DNA from: Verrucomicrobia subdivision 6 bacterium BACL9 MAG-120507-bin52
Lineage (GTDB): Bacteria; Verrucomicrobiota; Verrucomicrobiia; Methylacidiphilales; Verrucolacustridaceae
Assembly (NCBI GenBank): GCA_001438005.1
Contig: LIBO01000034.1
Location: forward strand, 1-8,249
Direction of reading: 5' to 3'
DNA length: 8,249 nucleotides
Below the pieces are notes generated by a model, which was not told where the DNA came from, did not search any database, and saw only the letters and a list, made by a program, of their open reading frames with translations. Below, piece after piece: positions 1 through 6,697 of the stretch; the stretch's first letter is position 1; each line of letters starts with the position of its first letter. Made by a program: the position numbers and the translations under genes.

Positions 1-1
1 G

Positions 2-652
2 GCCGATGGAATCCTGCTGGATTTAGGCATCTCCTCCCCCCAGGTGGATCAGGCGGAACGGGGATTTAGTTTTCAGCAAAGCGGACCATTGGATATGCGA
101 ATGGATTCCACCGCAGGCACAACGGCGGCCGATTTGGTTAACAACCTCTCGGAGCCAGAACTTAGGAATCTTTTGCGGGACGGTGGGGAGGATCGGGATC
201 CGGGAAAAATTGCGCGGGCGATAGTTCGTGCCCGGCCCCTCGCAACCACGGTGGATCTGGCGACGGCGGTGTGCCGAGCGACCCGCCCGGCCCATCCCGG
301 GATCAAGCATCCGGCCACGCGCACTTTTCTGGCGTTGCGGCGAGCGGTGAACCGGGAGGGGGAAGTTTTGCAGCAAGCCTTGGCCGCCGTACCGAAAGTT
401 TTAAGAGCGGGAGGGCGTCTGGCGGTTTTGACCTATCACTCGGCGGAGGATCGGGTGGTGAAGCACTGGATCCGGGGTCATGCCGAGGAGGAAAAGCGTG
501 AGATGGGCATGGCCTTCGGCCAGCCGAATCCCGAGCGGTGGGTGAAGGTGCTGGAGGAGGAGGTTCCGAGCGAGGAAGAGATTGCGAGAAATCCGCGGGC
601 GCGGAGTGCGCGTTTACGGGGAGCGGAACGTTTGCCGGAGGGATCGAAATGA
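2..652 (+). CDS. rsmH: 16S rRNA (cytosine-1402-N4)-methyltransferase RsmH, 3' part
   Basis: RsmH (MraW) uses S-adenosylmethionine to methylate N4 of C1402 in the 16S rRNA decoding region, in the cytoplasm. The window opens inside the gene: 216 codons remain of a family usually a little over 300 residues, so roughly the first 95-100 residues, including the first SAM-binding loop, are missing. Family motifs seen in order are DGILLDLGISSPQVD (fragment residues 2-16), RGFSF, LDMRMD, the HPATRTF block (103-109), GGRLAVLTYHSAEDR (the common form is SFHSLEDR) and NPRARSARLRGAERL near the C-terminus. These make the family call firm. The frame is open from the window edge to the TGA at 650-652. That stop overlaps the ATG of the next gene, as expected for the head of a dcw operon; mraZ would be expected upstream, outside the window. 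Confidence 0.96.
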   Translation, partial: ADGILLDLGISSPQVDQAERGFSFQQSGPLDMRMDSTAGTTAADLVNNLSEPELRNLLRDGGEDRDPGKIARAIVRARPLATTVDLATAVCRATRPAHPGIKHPATRTFLALRRAVNREGEVLQQALAAVPKVLRAGGRLAVLTYHSAEDRVVKHWIRGHAEEEKREMGMAFGQPNPERWVKVLEEEVPSEEEIARNPRARSARLRGAERLPEGSK

Positions 653-999
653 GCCGGAATCAAATTCGACGGACGAATCAGGTAGGAGGAACGCAGCTGG
701 TGCGCGTTCTGGTAGGGGCAGGTTTGGGGACTTGTTTGGTGGTGGCCTTTGTCTTGCTGCACGTGGCCAATATTCGAGCCGCCGCTGATTTAAAAAAATT
801 AGAGACAGCACGGGCGAAGCAGGAGGACGTTTTAAAATCGGCCCGCTTGTTGGCCGAGCGGTTGCGTTCCCCCCGCAACCTGACGGAGCGAGCCCAGCAG
901 ATGAATTTAGGTCTCATCAGCGTGAGTCAACTGGAGATCGTGGAGGCGCCGACTCGGAAGGATTGGCAAGCGACTGGTTTGGCGAAGGAGGCCCGTTGA
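649..999 (+). CDS. ftsL: FtsL-like bitopic cell division protein
   Basis: This small protein of 116 residues has FtsL architecture: a short basic cytoplasmic N-terminus (RNQIRR), one membrane segment at about residues 17-40, a heptad-like charged helix at about 41-75 that could form a coiled coil, and a C-terminal stretch RNLTERAQQMNLGLISVSQ (77-95). That stretch resembles the region of FtsL where a helix is followed by a 'LGL..P' type turn. FtsL is a periplasm-facing member of the FtsQLB complex that helps activate FtsW/FtsI at the septum. FtsL diverges fast, so the call rests mainly on topology and on its place between rsmH and ftsI. The ATG at 649 overlaps the rsmH stop as ATGA, and GGAGGG (637-642) lies 6 bases upstream, which fixes the start. 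The TGA at 997-999 overlaps the ftsI start. Another bitopic dcw protein is possible but less likely. Confidence 0.72.
   Translation: MSRNQIRRTNQVGGTQLVRVLVGAGLGTCLVVAFVLLHVANIRAAADLKKLETARAKQEDVLKSARLLAERLRSPRNLTERAQQMNLGLISVSQLEIVEAPTRKDWQATGLAKEAR
984..991 (+). promoter_or_regulatory. Ribosome binding site deciding the TTG start of ftsI
   Basis: GAAGGAGG lies inside the 3' end of the ftsL-like gene and ends four bases before the TTG at 996. It is the strongest Shine-Dalgarno match near the start of ftsI, and it favours the TTG over the in-frame ATG at 1017, whose upstream bases (CCGCGCCGGCGCATC) contain no such match. Confidence 0.72.
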
Positions 1000-2747
1000 A
1001 TCCGCGCCGGCGCATCATGGGGGTAACGCTGGGCTTTGCTTTCTGCTTTACGGTCGTGTCCTGCAAGTTGATTTGGATTCAGCTGGTCAAGCAGGAGAGC
1101 TATCGCGAACAGGCGATCCGTGCCCATACGAGGGGAGAGCCCGTGCCGGCCCAGCGGGGATCGATCTTGGATGTGAGCGGTCGGGTACTGGCGCAAAGCA
1201 TGCCTTGGATTGAGGTTCGTTTGGACGGCAAAATTTTGGCCCAGCGTCCGCAGGAGTTACCCCAGCTGGCTTCGATTTTAGGAGTTTCCTCGGAGTGGCT
1301 GAAGGGGCAGGCGGATCCGGAAAAACGGTATCAGAAAATTGCGGAGGGGATTAGTGCGGAGACCGAGGCCAAGCTTCGGGCGAATCGGATCCAATCGATC
1401 TGTCTGGAACGAAAGTTGGTGCGAAATTATCCGAATGGCTCGGAAACAGCGCAGGTTTTGGGGTACGTCAATCTGCAGGAGGTGACCCTAGCGGGAATGC
1501 AGAAGCCTTTGGCGATGGAGGTGGGGGAGGCGGGGGTGGAAAAATCGATGGATCGATATTTACGAGGCGTGGCGGGCGAGCGGCGAATTATTCACGACGC
1601 CGTCCGGCGAGAGATTCCCTATTTTCGCTTAAGTGATCGTCCGGCCCGAGACGGGTATCATGTGGTTTTGACGGTGGATCAAGGGATCCAGCATGTGGTG
1701 GAGCGGGAGGCGGATCTTTTGCAGGAAACGTATGCCCCCGAAAGTTTGCAGATTGTGGTGATTCGTCCAGGGACGGGGGAAATCTTAGCGATGGCGAGTC
1801 GCCCGACTTTTGATCCCAATCAGCGAAAGACGTATGAGTCGGCGGCGGTGAAGGATCGACCGATTGCGGACACGTATGAACCCGGATCGACTTTTAAAAT
1901 CGTGACGTTGGCCGCGGGACTGAATGAAAAGATCGTCGATCTAGACAGCACATTCTTTTGCGAGAACGGGGAAATGTTTTATGCCGGTTCCTCTTTGACG
2001 GATCATGACCCGTATGGAGTGTTAACGCTGCGGGAGGTGGTGGCAAAATCGAGCAACATCGGAATGGCCAAATTAGCGATTCAGTTGGGGGAGGAGAAGT
2101 TGTACGAGTACGCTCGGCTCTTTGGGTTCGGACAAAAAGCGCAAAAAGGGGAAGGGGCACTGCCGGGGGAGGAGGCTGGATTGTTGCGGCCGACGAAACG
2201 ATGGAGCAAGACTTCGATCACTCGAATCCCCATGGGGTATGAGGTGGCGGCTACCAATTTGCAGATGGCGATGGCCTACGGGGCGATTGCCAACGGCGGG
2301 AAAAGGATGGAGCCCAGAATCATCAAGGCGGTGGTGGATCGGGACAATCGGGTGGTGTTGCAATTTTTACCCAAAGTGGTTTGTCAGGCGGTTCGGCCTG
2401 GGGCGGCGGCCAAAATGGTGGAGGCGTTGCGGGGGGTGGTGAGCAAGGAGGGAACAGCCGAGGCCGCGCAGGTTCCAGGGTACGAGGTCGCGGGAAAAAC
2501 GGGGACGACCCGCAAGGTCGTGCAGGGAAATTATGCGGAGGGAAAGTATCGCTCCTCCTTCATTGGTTTTTTACCGGCGGAAAAGCCTGAATTTTTGATT
2601 TCGATTCTGGTGGATGAGCCGAAAGGCAAGGTTTACTACGGGGGCAAGGTGGCGGGTCCTTCGTTCAAGAACATTGCCACCCAAGTGGCCGAGCAGTTGC
2701 ACTTAAACCGAGGAAGTTCGGTGGTGGCGAAACGAGGGGCTCTATGA
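996..2747 (+). CDS. ftsI: Septal peptidoglycan transpeptidase FtsI (class B penicillin-binding protein, PBP3)
   Basis: FtsI is an inner-membrane D,D-transpeptidase that cross-links peptide stems at the division septum and pairs with FtsW. The 583-residue length is normal for the family. A basic start (NPRRR) precedes a single membrane anchor at about residues 8-30. The dimerisation/pedestal domain follows, with the conserved RGSILD (54-59). The transpeptidase domain carries all three active-site motifs: S298-T-F-K301 (catalytic Ser and Lys), S352-S-N354 and K501-T-G-T-T505. A GYEVAATNLQ block and IANGG are also typical. No PASTA repeats are visible after the transpeptidase domain. I chose the TTG at 996, which overlaps the ftsL stop as TTGA and has GAAGGAGG (984-991) four bases upstream. 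The in-frame ATG at 1017 has no Shine-Dalgarno sequence and would remove the basic residues before the anchor. Identity is firm; the start is likely. Confidence 0.95.
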   Translation: MNPRRRIMGVTLGFAFCFTVVSCKLIWIQLVKQESYREQAIRAHTRGEPVPAQRGSILDVSGRVLAQSMPWIEVRLDGKILAQRPQELPQLASILGVSSEWLKGQADPEKRYQKIAEGISAETEAKLRANRIQSICLERKLVRNYPNGSETAQVLGYVNLQEVTLAGMQKPLAMEVGEAGVEKSMDRYLRGVAGERRIIHDAVRREIPYFRLSDRPARDGYHVVLTVDQGIQHVVEREADLLQETYAPESLQIVVIRPGTGEILAMASRPTFDPNQRKTYESAAVKDRPIADTYEPGSTFKIVTLAAGLNEKIVDLDSTFFCENGEMFYAGSSLTDHDPYGVLTLREVVAKSSNIGMAKLAIQLGEEKLYEYARLFGFGQKAQKGEGALPGEEAGLLRPTKRWSKTSITRIPMGYEVAATNLQMAMAYGAIANGGKRMEPRIIKAVVDRDNRVVLQFLPKVVCQAVRPGAAAKMVEALRGVVSKEGTAEAAQVPGYEVAGKTGTTRKVVQGNYAEGKYRSSFIGFLPAEKPEFLISILVDEPKGKVYYGGKVAGPSFKNIATQVAEQLHLNRGSSVVAKRGAL

Positions 2748-4204
2748 AGCTGGCGGAGGTGATGAAGGGGGTGGTGGTGAAAGAGTGGCAAGGGGGACGG
2801 GAGGCGGAAATTTCGGGTTTGGCCTACGATTCAAAACAGGTGGGCCGTGGATCGCTCTTCTGCACTTGGAAGGGGCGAAAAAGCGATGGGCACGCTTTTA
2901 TTTCCGATGCCGTGCAGCGTGGGGCGGTGGCGGTGGTGGCCGAGAAGAAAATTCCAGAAGCGATCGTACCCAGAATTCGAGTGGAGAGTGGCCGACGCGC
3001 GTTGGGTCGGATGGCGGCCAATTTTTATGGACATCCGTCGCAGGAGGTTCGGGTGATTGGTTTGACGGGAACGAACGGAAAGACCTCCACGGCGCTGTTG
3101 CTCCAGACTTTATTTCAAGCGGGTGGTTTGCAGTGCGGCTATTTGGGCACAGTGGGAAATGATGTGGGCAAGGGGCGCCAACCGGCTCGGCAGACCACGC
3201 CCGAGGCGTTGGATTTGCAGGCGCTCTTGGCGGAGATGCGGGAAAATGGGTGTCGAGCGGCGACGATGGAGGTGAGCTCGCACGCCTTGGAGCAGGGCAG
3301 GACGGAGGGAGTCAATTTTGCGGGGGCGATCTTTACCAATCTAGGGAGAGATCACTTGGACTATCACGGAACGATGGAGGCGTACGAGTCGGCCAAGGGG
3401 AAATTGTTCGAAGGTCTGACCGAGGGGGCTTTTGCGGTGATTCCGCAAGAGGATCCATCGGGGGTGAGAATGGTGGCGAGGTGTCGTCCGGGGGTGCGGG
3501 TGATGACGTACGGGGTGGAGAGGGGCGATGTGTTTACAAAAAATCTGAAGATGGGGATGGGCGGAAGCTCCTTTACCCTATGCACGACGGAGGGGGAGGT
3601 GGCGGCCACCTTGCCTTGGCTGGGGCGCTTCAATGTGTCGAACGCTTTGGCGGCGGCGGCGGCGGCGATGCAGTCGGGTTGGTCGGCGGAAAGGGTGGCG
3701 GCGGGATTGGGACGTGCGCCGGCGGTGCCGGGAAGAATGGAGAAGGTGGCGCATGCAGGAGATATTTCGGTTTTGGTGGATTACGCGCACACCGCTGATG
3801 CGGTGGCCGCCTCGTTGAGAACGTTGAAGCCTTTGACGCAGGGGTCTCTCTGGGTGGTTTTCGGCGCGGGTGGAGATCGGGATGCGGGCAAGCGTTCCGG
3901 GATGGCGGCCGAGGCGGCGAAGTGGGCCGATCGGGTGGTGCTGACCTCAGACAATCCGCGGAGTGAAGACCCGAAAAAAATTATGCAAGAGATGGCGGTG
4001 GGGTTGCCGAGGGGAACCGCCGTGCAGATGGTGGAAAATCGGGCGGAGGCGATTCGAATGGCGGTAGGGTCGGCTTCGGCGGGGGACGTTGTTTTGGTGG
4101 CGGGAAAGGGTCATGAGGAATTTCAAGAGGTGGCGGGCGAAAAGATTCCTTTCTCGGATCGTCGCGAGGTGGAGCGGGCTTTGGCGGAAAGGGGTCGGAA
4201 ATGA
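2744..4204 (+). CDS. murE: UDP-MurNAc-L-Ala-D-Glu:meso-diaminopimelate ligase MurE
   Basis: MurE is the cytoplasmic ATP-dependent ligase that adds the third stem-peptide residue to UDP-MurNAc-L-Ala-D-Glu. Its 486 residues match the family length. The N-terminal UDP-substrate domain has DSKQVGRGSLF and SDGHAFI. The central ATPase domain has the P-loop GTNGKT (109-114, K113), TTPEALD, MEVSSHALEQGR, NLGRDHLDYHGTMEAY and K218, which aligns with the lysine carbamylated in characterised MurE. The C-terminal domain has DYAHTADA, FGAGGDRDAGKR, the DNPR motif (403-406) and AGKGHEEFQ. DNPR is the established signature of DAP-adding enzymes; lysine-adding MurE proteins differ there, so meso-DAP is the inferred substrate. 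The ATG at 2744 overlaps the ftsI stop (ATGA), with GAGGGG at 2734-2739. A run of six alanines at residues 303-308 comes from a (GCG)6 tract. Identity is firm. Confidence 0.97.
   Translation: MKLAEVMKGVVVKEWQGGREAEISGLAYDSKQVGRGSLFCTWKGRKSDGHAFISDAVQRGAVAVVAEKKIPEAIVPRIRVESGRRALGRMAANFYGHPSQEVRVIGLTGTNGKTSTALLLQTLFQAGGLQCGYLGTVGNDVGKGRQPARQTTPEALDLQALLAEMRENGCRAATMEVSSHALEQGRTEGVNFAGAIFTNLGRDHLDYHGTMEAYESAKGKLFEGLTEGAFAVIPQEDPSGVRMVARCRPGVRVMTYGVERGDVFTKNLKMGMGGSSFTLCTTEGEVAATLPWLGRFNVSNALAAAAAAMQSGWSAERVAAGLGRAPAVPGRMEKVAHAGDISVLVDYAHTADAVAASLRTLKPLTQGSLWVVFGAGGDRDAGKRSGMAAEAAKWADRVVLTSDNPRSEDPKKIMQEMAVGLPRGTAVQMVENRAEAIRMAVGSASAGDVVLVAGKGHEEFQEVAGEKIPFSDRREVERALAERGRK
3650..3667 (+). repeat. 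(GCG)6 trinucleotide tract inside murE
   Basis: Six perfect GCG codons encode alanines 303-308 of MurE, in a helix that is alanine-rich in many Mur ligases (NALAA type). The tract is in frame, so gain or loss of a unit would change only the helix length. It is probably a by-product of the strong preference for GCG alanine codons here. Confidence 0.9.
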
Positions 4205-5580
4205 AATCGCTTTCCCTCTCGACCTTAGCGGAGTTGGCCGGGGCTGAGATCATCAGTGGGAACGGCGAGCGGGTGGCGAGTGGAGTCGGGATTGATTCTC
4301 GGACGATTCGGCCAGGGGAGCTTTTTGTGGCCATTCGCGGGGCGAAACAAGACGGACATGAGCATATCAAGGAAGCGGCTGAAAAGGGCGCGATCGCGGC
4401 GCTGGTGGAGAAGTTGGGTTCGGGCAAAATTCCAACCGGGTTTACCTACTTACGCGTCGCGGATACCCAGAAGGCACTGCAAAAATTGGCCCACGGATAT
4501 CGTCGCTTACTGGCGGTGCGGGTGGCTTCGGTGACGGGGAGTTCAGGAAAAAGCAGTACAAAGGAAATGTTGGCGGCGGTGCTGGAAACGACGGGTCCGA
4601 CCCATCGCACGCCCGGAAACTTGAACAATCATTTTGGGGTGCCGCTTACCTTGTTGGGAATCGGGGCGGAGGATCGGTGGGCAGTGGTGGAGTTAGCCAT
4701 GAATTCACCCGGGGAAATTGGAGCGTTGGCGGAATTGGCCGAGCCCGAGGTGGGGGTGGTGACGAATATAGGTTGGGCCCATATCGAGGGAATGGGCTCG
4801 AAGGAGGCCACGGCGAAAGAGAAGGGGGCGCTGTACCGCGCGTTACCCGCGAATGGACTGGCGGTCAGTAATGCCGATGATCCGATGGAAAAAATTACGT
4901 TAGAGGGGTGTCGGGCCCGGGTGGTTCGGGTGGGGAGCTCGGCCGGAGCCGATTATCGGCTGGGAGATTTAAGTTGTGAGGGGGGTTCGACCCGTTTTGT
5001 TTGTGAGGGACCGCGCGGAAAAATGGCCGTGCGTATTCCTGTTCCTGGGGCTCACATGGCGATGAATGCGGCGCAGGCTTGGGCTGCGGGGGTGGAGCTA
5101 GGGGTTGAGCCGCAAGTGGCAGCAACCGCTTTGGAAAAGATTCGTTTGCCGGCCGGGCGGGTGAAGTTGGAAAAGCTCGGCGAGGGCTGGTTGTTGGATG
5201 ATAGCTATAATGCGAATCCGGACAGCCTGTTGGCGGGGCTACAGACTTTAGAAGAGCTACCCGGGAAAGGACGAAACGTGGCTCTGCTGGGGGCGATGGC
5301 GGAACTGGGTTCTTTTGGTGAACTGCTGCACGAGGAGTCGGGCGGGGCGGTGGCACGGCGAAAGATCGGACTGTGTTTGGTGGTGGGGGAAGATGGAAAA
5401 TATTTGGTCGAGGGAGCAAAAAAAGTTCGTCCGGGAGATTGGATTCGCTGGTTTCCCAAAAAAGAGGAGTTGATCCGGGTGTACCGCGAGTCGGCCCAAG
5501 CGGGGGATCGGATCTTGGTCAAGGGAAGCCGGCGCGAGGGGATGGAAGTGGTGGCGGAGCAGCTGCGGGGGAAAAAGTAA
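4201..5580 (+). CDS. murF: UDP-MurNAc-tripeptide:D-alanyl-D-alanine ligase MurF
   Basis: MurF uses ATP to join D-Ala-D-Ala to the UDP-MurNAc-tripeptide, completing the cytoplasmic pentapeptide precursor. The protein has 459 residues, normal for the family. The N-terminal domain has DSRTIRPGELFVAIRG. The ATPase domain has the P-loop GSSGKSST (113-120, K117), TPGNLNNHFGVPLTLL, VVELAMNSPGEIG (162-174) and VVTNIGWAHIEGMGS. The C-terminal domain has the MurF hallmark DDSYNANP (333-340), then LGAMAELG and LVKGSR. Small departures are Ser169 where the Gram-negative form often has His (ELGANHQGE), and Ala210 in AKEKGAL, where related enzymes commonly have Glu after the lysine pair. These look like family variation rather than decay. 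The ATG at 4201 overlaps the murE stop (ATGA), with AAAGGGG at 4188-4194. This is the only gene here to end in TAA. It works directly after MurE and before MraY. Confidence 0.96.
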   Translation: MKSLSLSTLAELAGAEIISGNGERVASGVGIDSRTIRPGELFVAIRGAKQDGHEHIKEAAEKGAIAALVEKLGSGKIPTGFTYLRVADTQKALQKLAHGYRRLLAVRVASVTGSSGKSSTKEMLAAVLETTGPTHRTPGNLNNHFGVPLTLLGIGAEDRWAVVELAMNSPGEIGALAELAEPEVGVVTNIGWAHIEGMGSKEATAKEKGALYRALPANGLAVSNADDPMEKITLEGCRARVVRVGSSAGADYRLGDLSCEGGSTRFVCEGPRGKMAVRIPVPGAHMAMNAAQAWAAGVELGVEPQVAATALEKIRLPAGRVKLEKLGEGWLLDDSYNANPDSLLAGLQTLEELPGKGRNVALLGAMAELGSFGELLHEESGGAVARRKIGLCLVVGEDGKYLVEGAKKVRPGDWIRWFPKKEELIRVYRESAQAGDRILVKGSRREGMEVVAEQLRGKK

Positions 5581-5582
5581 CC

Positions 5583-6689
5583 ATGTTGTACTACCTGCAT
5601 CTCCTGAGTGATTGGATGGGTCCACTGAATGTTTTCCAGTATGTGACCTTTCGGACGGTGGGGGCGGCTCTCACCTCTTTTGGTTTTTGTCTTTGGATCG
5701 GACCGAGAGTGATTGAGGCGCTGCATCGGCTCAAGTTGGGGCAACCCTTGCGCAGCAAACAGGAGGTGCACCGTTTGGCTGATCTGCACGAGAGTAAGCA
5801 GGGAACACCGACGATGGGTGGAGTTTTGATTCTGTTCTCTTTGACCTTGGCGTCTGTGCTGTGGGGAAAGCCGACGAATCCCTATTTGTGGCTGGCGCTG
5901 GGAAGCACCTTGGCTTTGGGGACGCTGGGATTTTGTGATGACTACGCCAAGGTGCGGAAAAAAACCTCGGGCGGGTTAGGCGGGAGACAAAAGCTTCTTG
6001 TCCAGGCGCTGGTGGCGGGAGGCGTGGCAACCGTCTTGATGCTCATTCCGCAGGCCCGTGAGGCAGCTTTGCGGTTACAGGTTCCCTTTATTCGGGAAGA
6101 ATTCTTCCAAATCCAGCTCCCCGTCTGGGGGGCCATTCTATTTTTTATTTTTATCATTGTGGGAAGCTCGAACGCGGTGAACTTAACCGACGGGTTAGAT
6201 GGTTTAGCCTCCGGTTGCATTTTAACGGTGGCACTCGTGCTGGGGCTATTCGCCTACTTGTCGAGCCACGCCAAACTAGCCTCCTATCTGTTCCTGCCGC
6301 GTTTACCTGGAGGAGAAGAGTTGGTCATTTTTTGTGCGGCTTTGTTTGGATCGGCTTTGGGATTTCTTTGGTTCAACTGTCATCCCGCGAAAGTGTTTAT
6401 GGGGGACACCGGGTCGTTGGCCCTGGGCGGAGCGGTGGGGGTGGTGGCGATTTGCATCAACCAAGAGCTTTTGTTGGCGGTGATTGGCGGAGTTTTCGTG
6501 ATGGAAGCTATGTCGGTCATTTTGCAGGTGGCCTCGTTCCGGTTGACGGGGAAAAGGATTTTCGCGATGTCGCCGATTCATCACCACTTTGAGCTCCGAG
6601 GGTGGAGTGAAACGGCCGTCGTCACCCGATTTTGGATTCTGAGCGTGGTCTTTGCCTTAGCGGGACTGGCATCCCTGAAGTTGCGGTGA
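5583..6689 (+). CDS. mraY: Phospho-N-acetylmuramoyl-pentapeptide transferase MraY
   Basis: MraY is the polytopic inner-membrane enzyme that transfers phospho-MurNAc-pentapeptide from UDP to undecaprenyl phosphate, giving lipid I. The 368 residues compare with about 360 in E. coli. The N-terminus, MLYYLHLLSDW followed by NVFQYVTFRT, is typical and supports the ATG at 5583, two bases after the murF stop. Catalytic and binding motifs are KQGTPTMGG (72-80), CDDYAK with the Asp pair at 119-120, NAVNLTDGLDGLASG (197-211), the FMGDTGSLALGG block with Asp275, and SPIHHHFELRGW with the His triplet at 333-335. Many hydrophobic segments of transmembrane length run through the protein, as expected for a ten-helix enzyme. 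The upstream G-run (about 5567-5571) is only a modest ribosome binding site, so translation may depend on ribosomes leaving murF. The hydrophobic codons reduce the G excess seen in neighbouring genes. Confidence 0.97.
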   Translation: MLYYLHLLSDWMGPLNVFQYVTFRTVGAALTSFGFCLWIGPRVIEALHRLKLGQPLRSKQEVHRLADLHESKQGTPTMGGVLILFSLTLASVLWGKPTNPYLWLALGSTLALGTLGFCDDYAKVRKKTSGGLGGRQKLLVQALVAGGVATVLMLIPQAREAALRLQVPFIREEFFQIQLPVWGAILFFIFIIVGSSNAVNLTDGLDGLASGCILTVALVLGLFAYLSSHAKLASYLFLPRLPGGEELVIFCAALFGSALGFLWFNCHPAKVFMGDTGSLALGGAVGVVAICINQELLLAVIGGVFVMEAMSVILQVASFRLTGKRIFAMSPIHHHFELRGWSETAVVTRFWILSVVFALAGLASLKLR

Positions 6690-6695
6690 AAGGAG
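6689..6695 (+). promoter_or_regulatory. Ribosome binding site of murD with short spacing
   Basis: AAAGGAG begins at the last base of the mraY stop codon and ends only two bases before the ATG at 6698. It is the best Shine-Dalgarno match at this junction, but the spacing is shorter than usual. The alternative in-frame GTG at 6686, which overlaps the mraY stop as GTGA, has no clear ribosome binding site upstream. Confidence 0.55.
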
Positions 6696-6697
6696 TC

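Noticed and set aside
963..995. Upstream in-frame extension of ftsI to a TTG at 963
   Set aside because: It would overlap the ftsL gene by 37 bases, has no ribosome binding site, and adds residues before the basic start that are not typical of FtsI.
1543..1560. ATCGATGGATCGAT direct/inverted repeat in ftsI
   Set aside because: It is too short and its loop too small for a terminator or regulatory hairpin, and it is explained by codons for Ser-Met-Asp-Arg.
3250..3798. Same-strand 182-codon open frame inside murE
   Set aside because: It is glycine-rich in an alternate frame with no motif, while the murE frame carries every family signature over the same bases.
4895..5419. Long antisense open frame of 174 codons opposite murF
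   Set aside because: Its translation is proline/serine-rich low-complexity sequence with no motif, and it lies wholly opposite a clear MurF coding sequence. It is a by-product of the G-rich codon usage on the other strand.
5581..5582. Possible promoter or terminator between murF and mraY
   Set aside because: The gap is two bases, with no hairpin or T-run nearby; the genes appear to be one transcription unit.
5205..5789. Antisense open frame of 194 codons across the murF/mraY junction
   Set aside because: It overlaps two well-supported genes, has no recognisable domain and no convincing ribosome binding site. Skewed composition removes stop codons on this strand.
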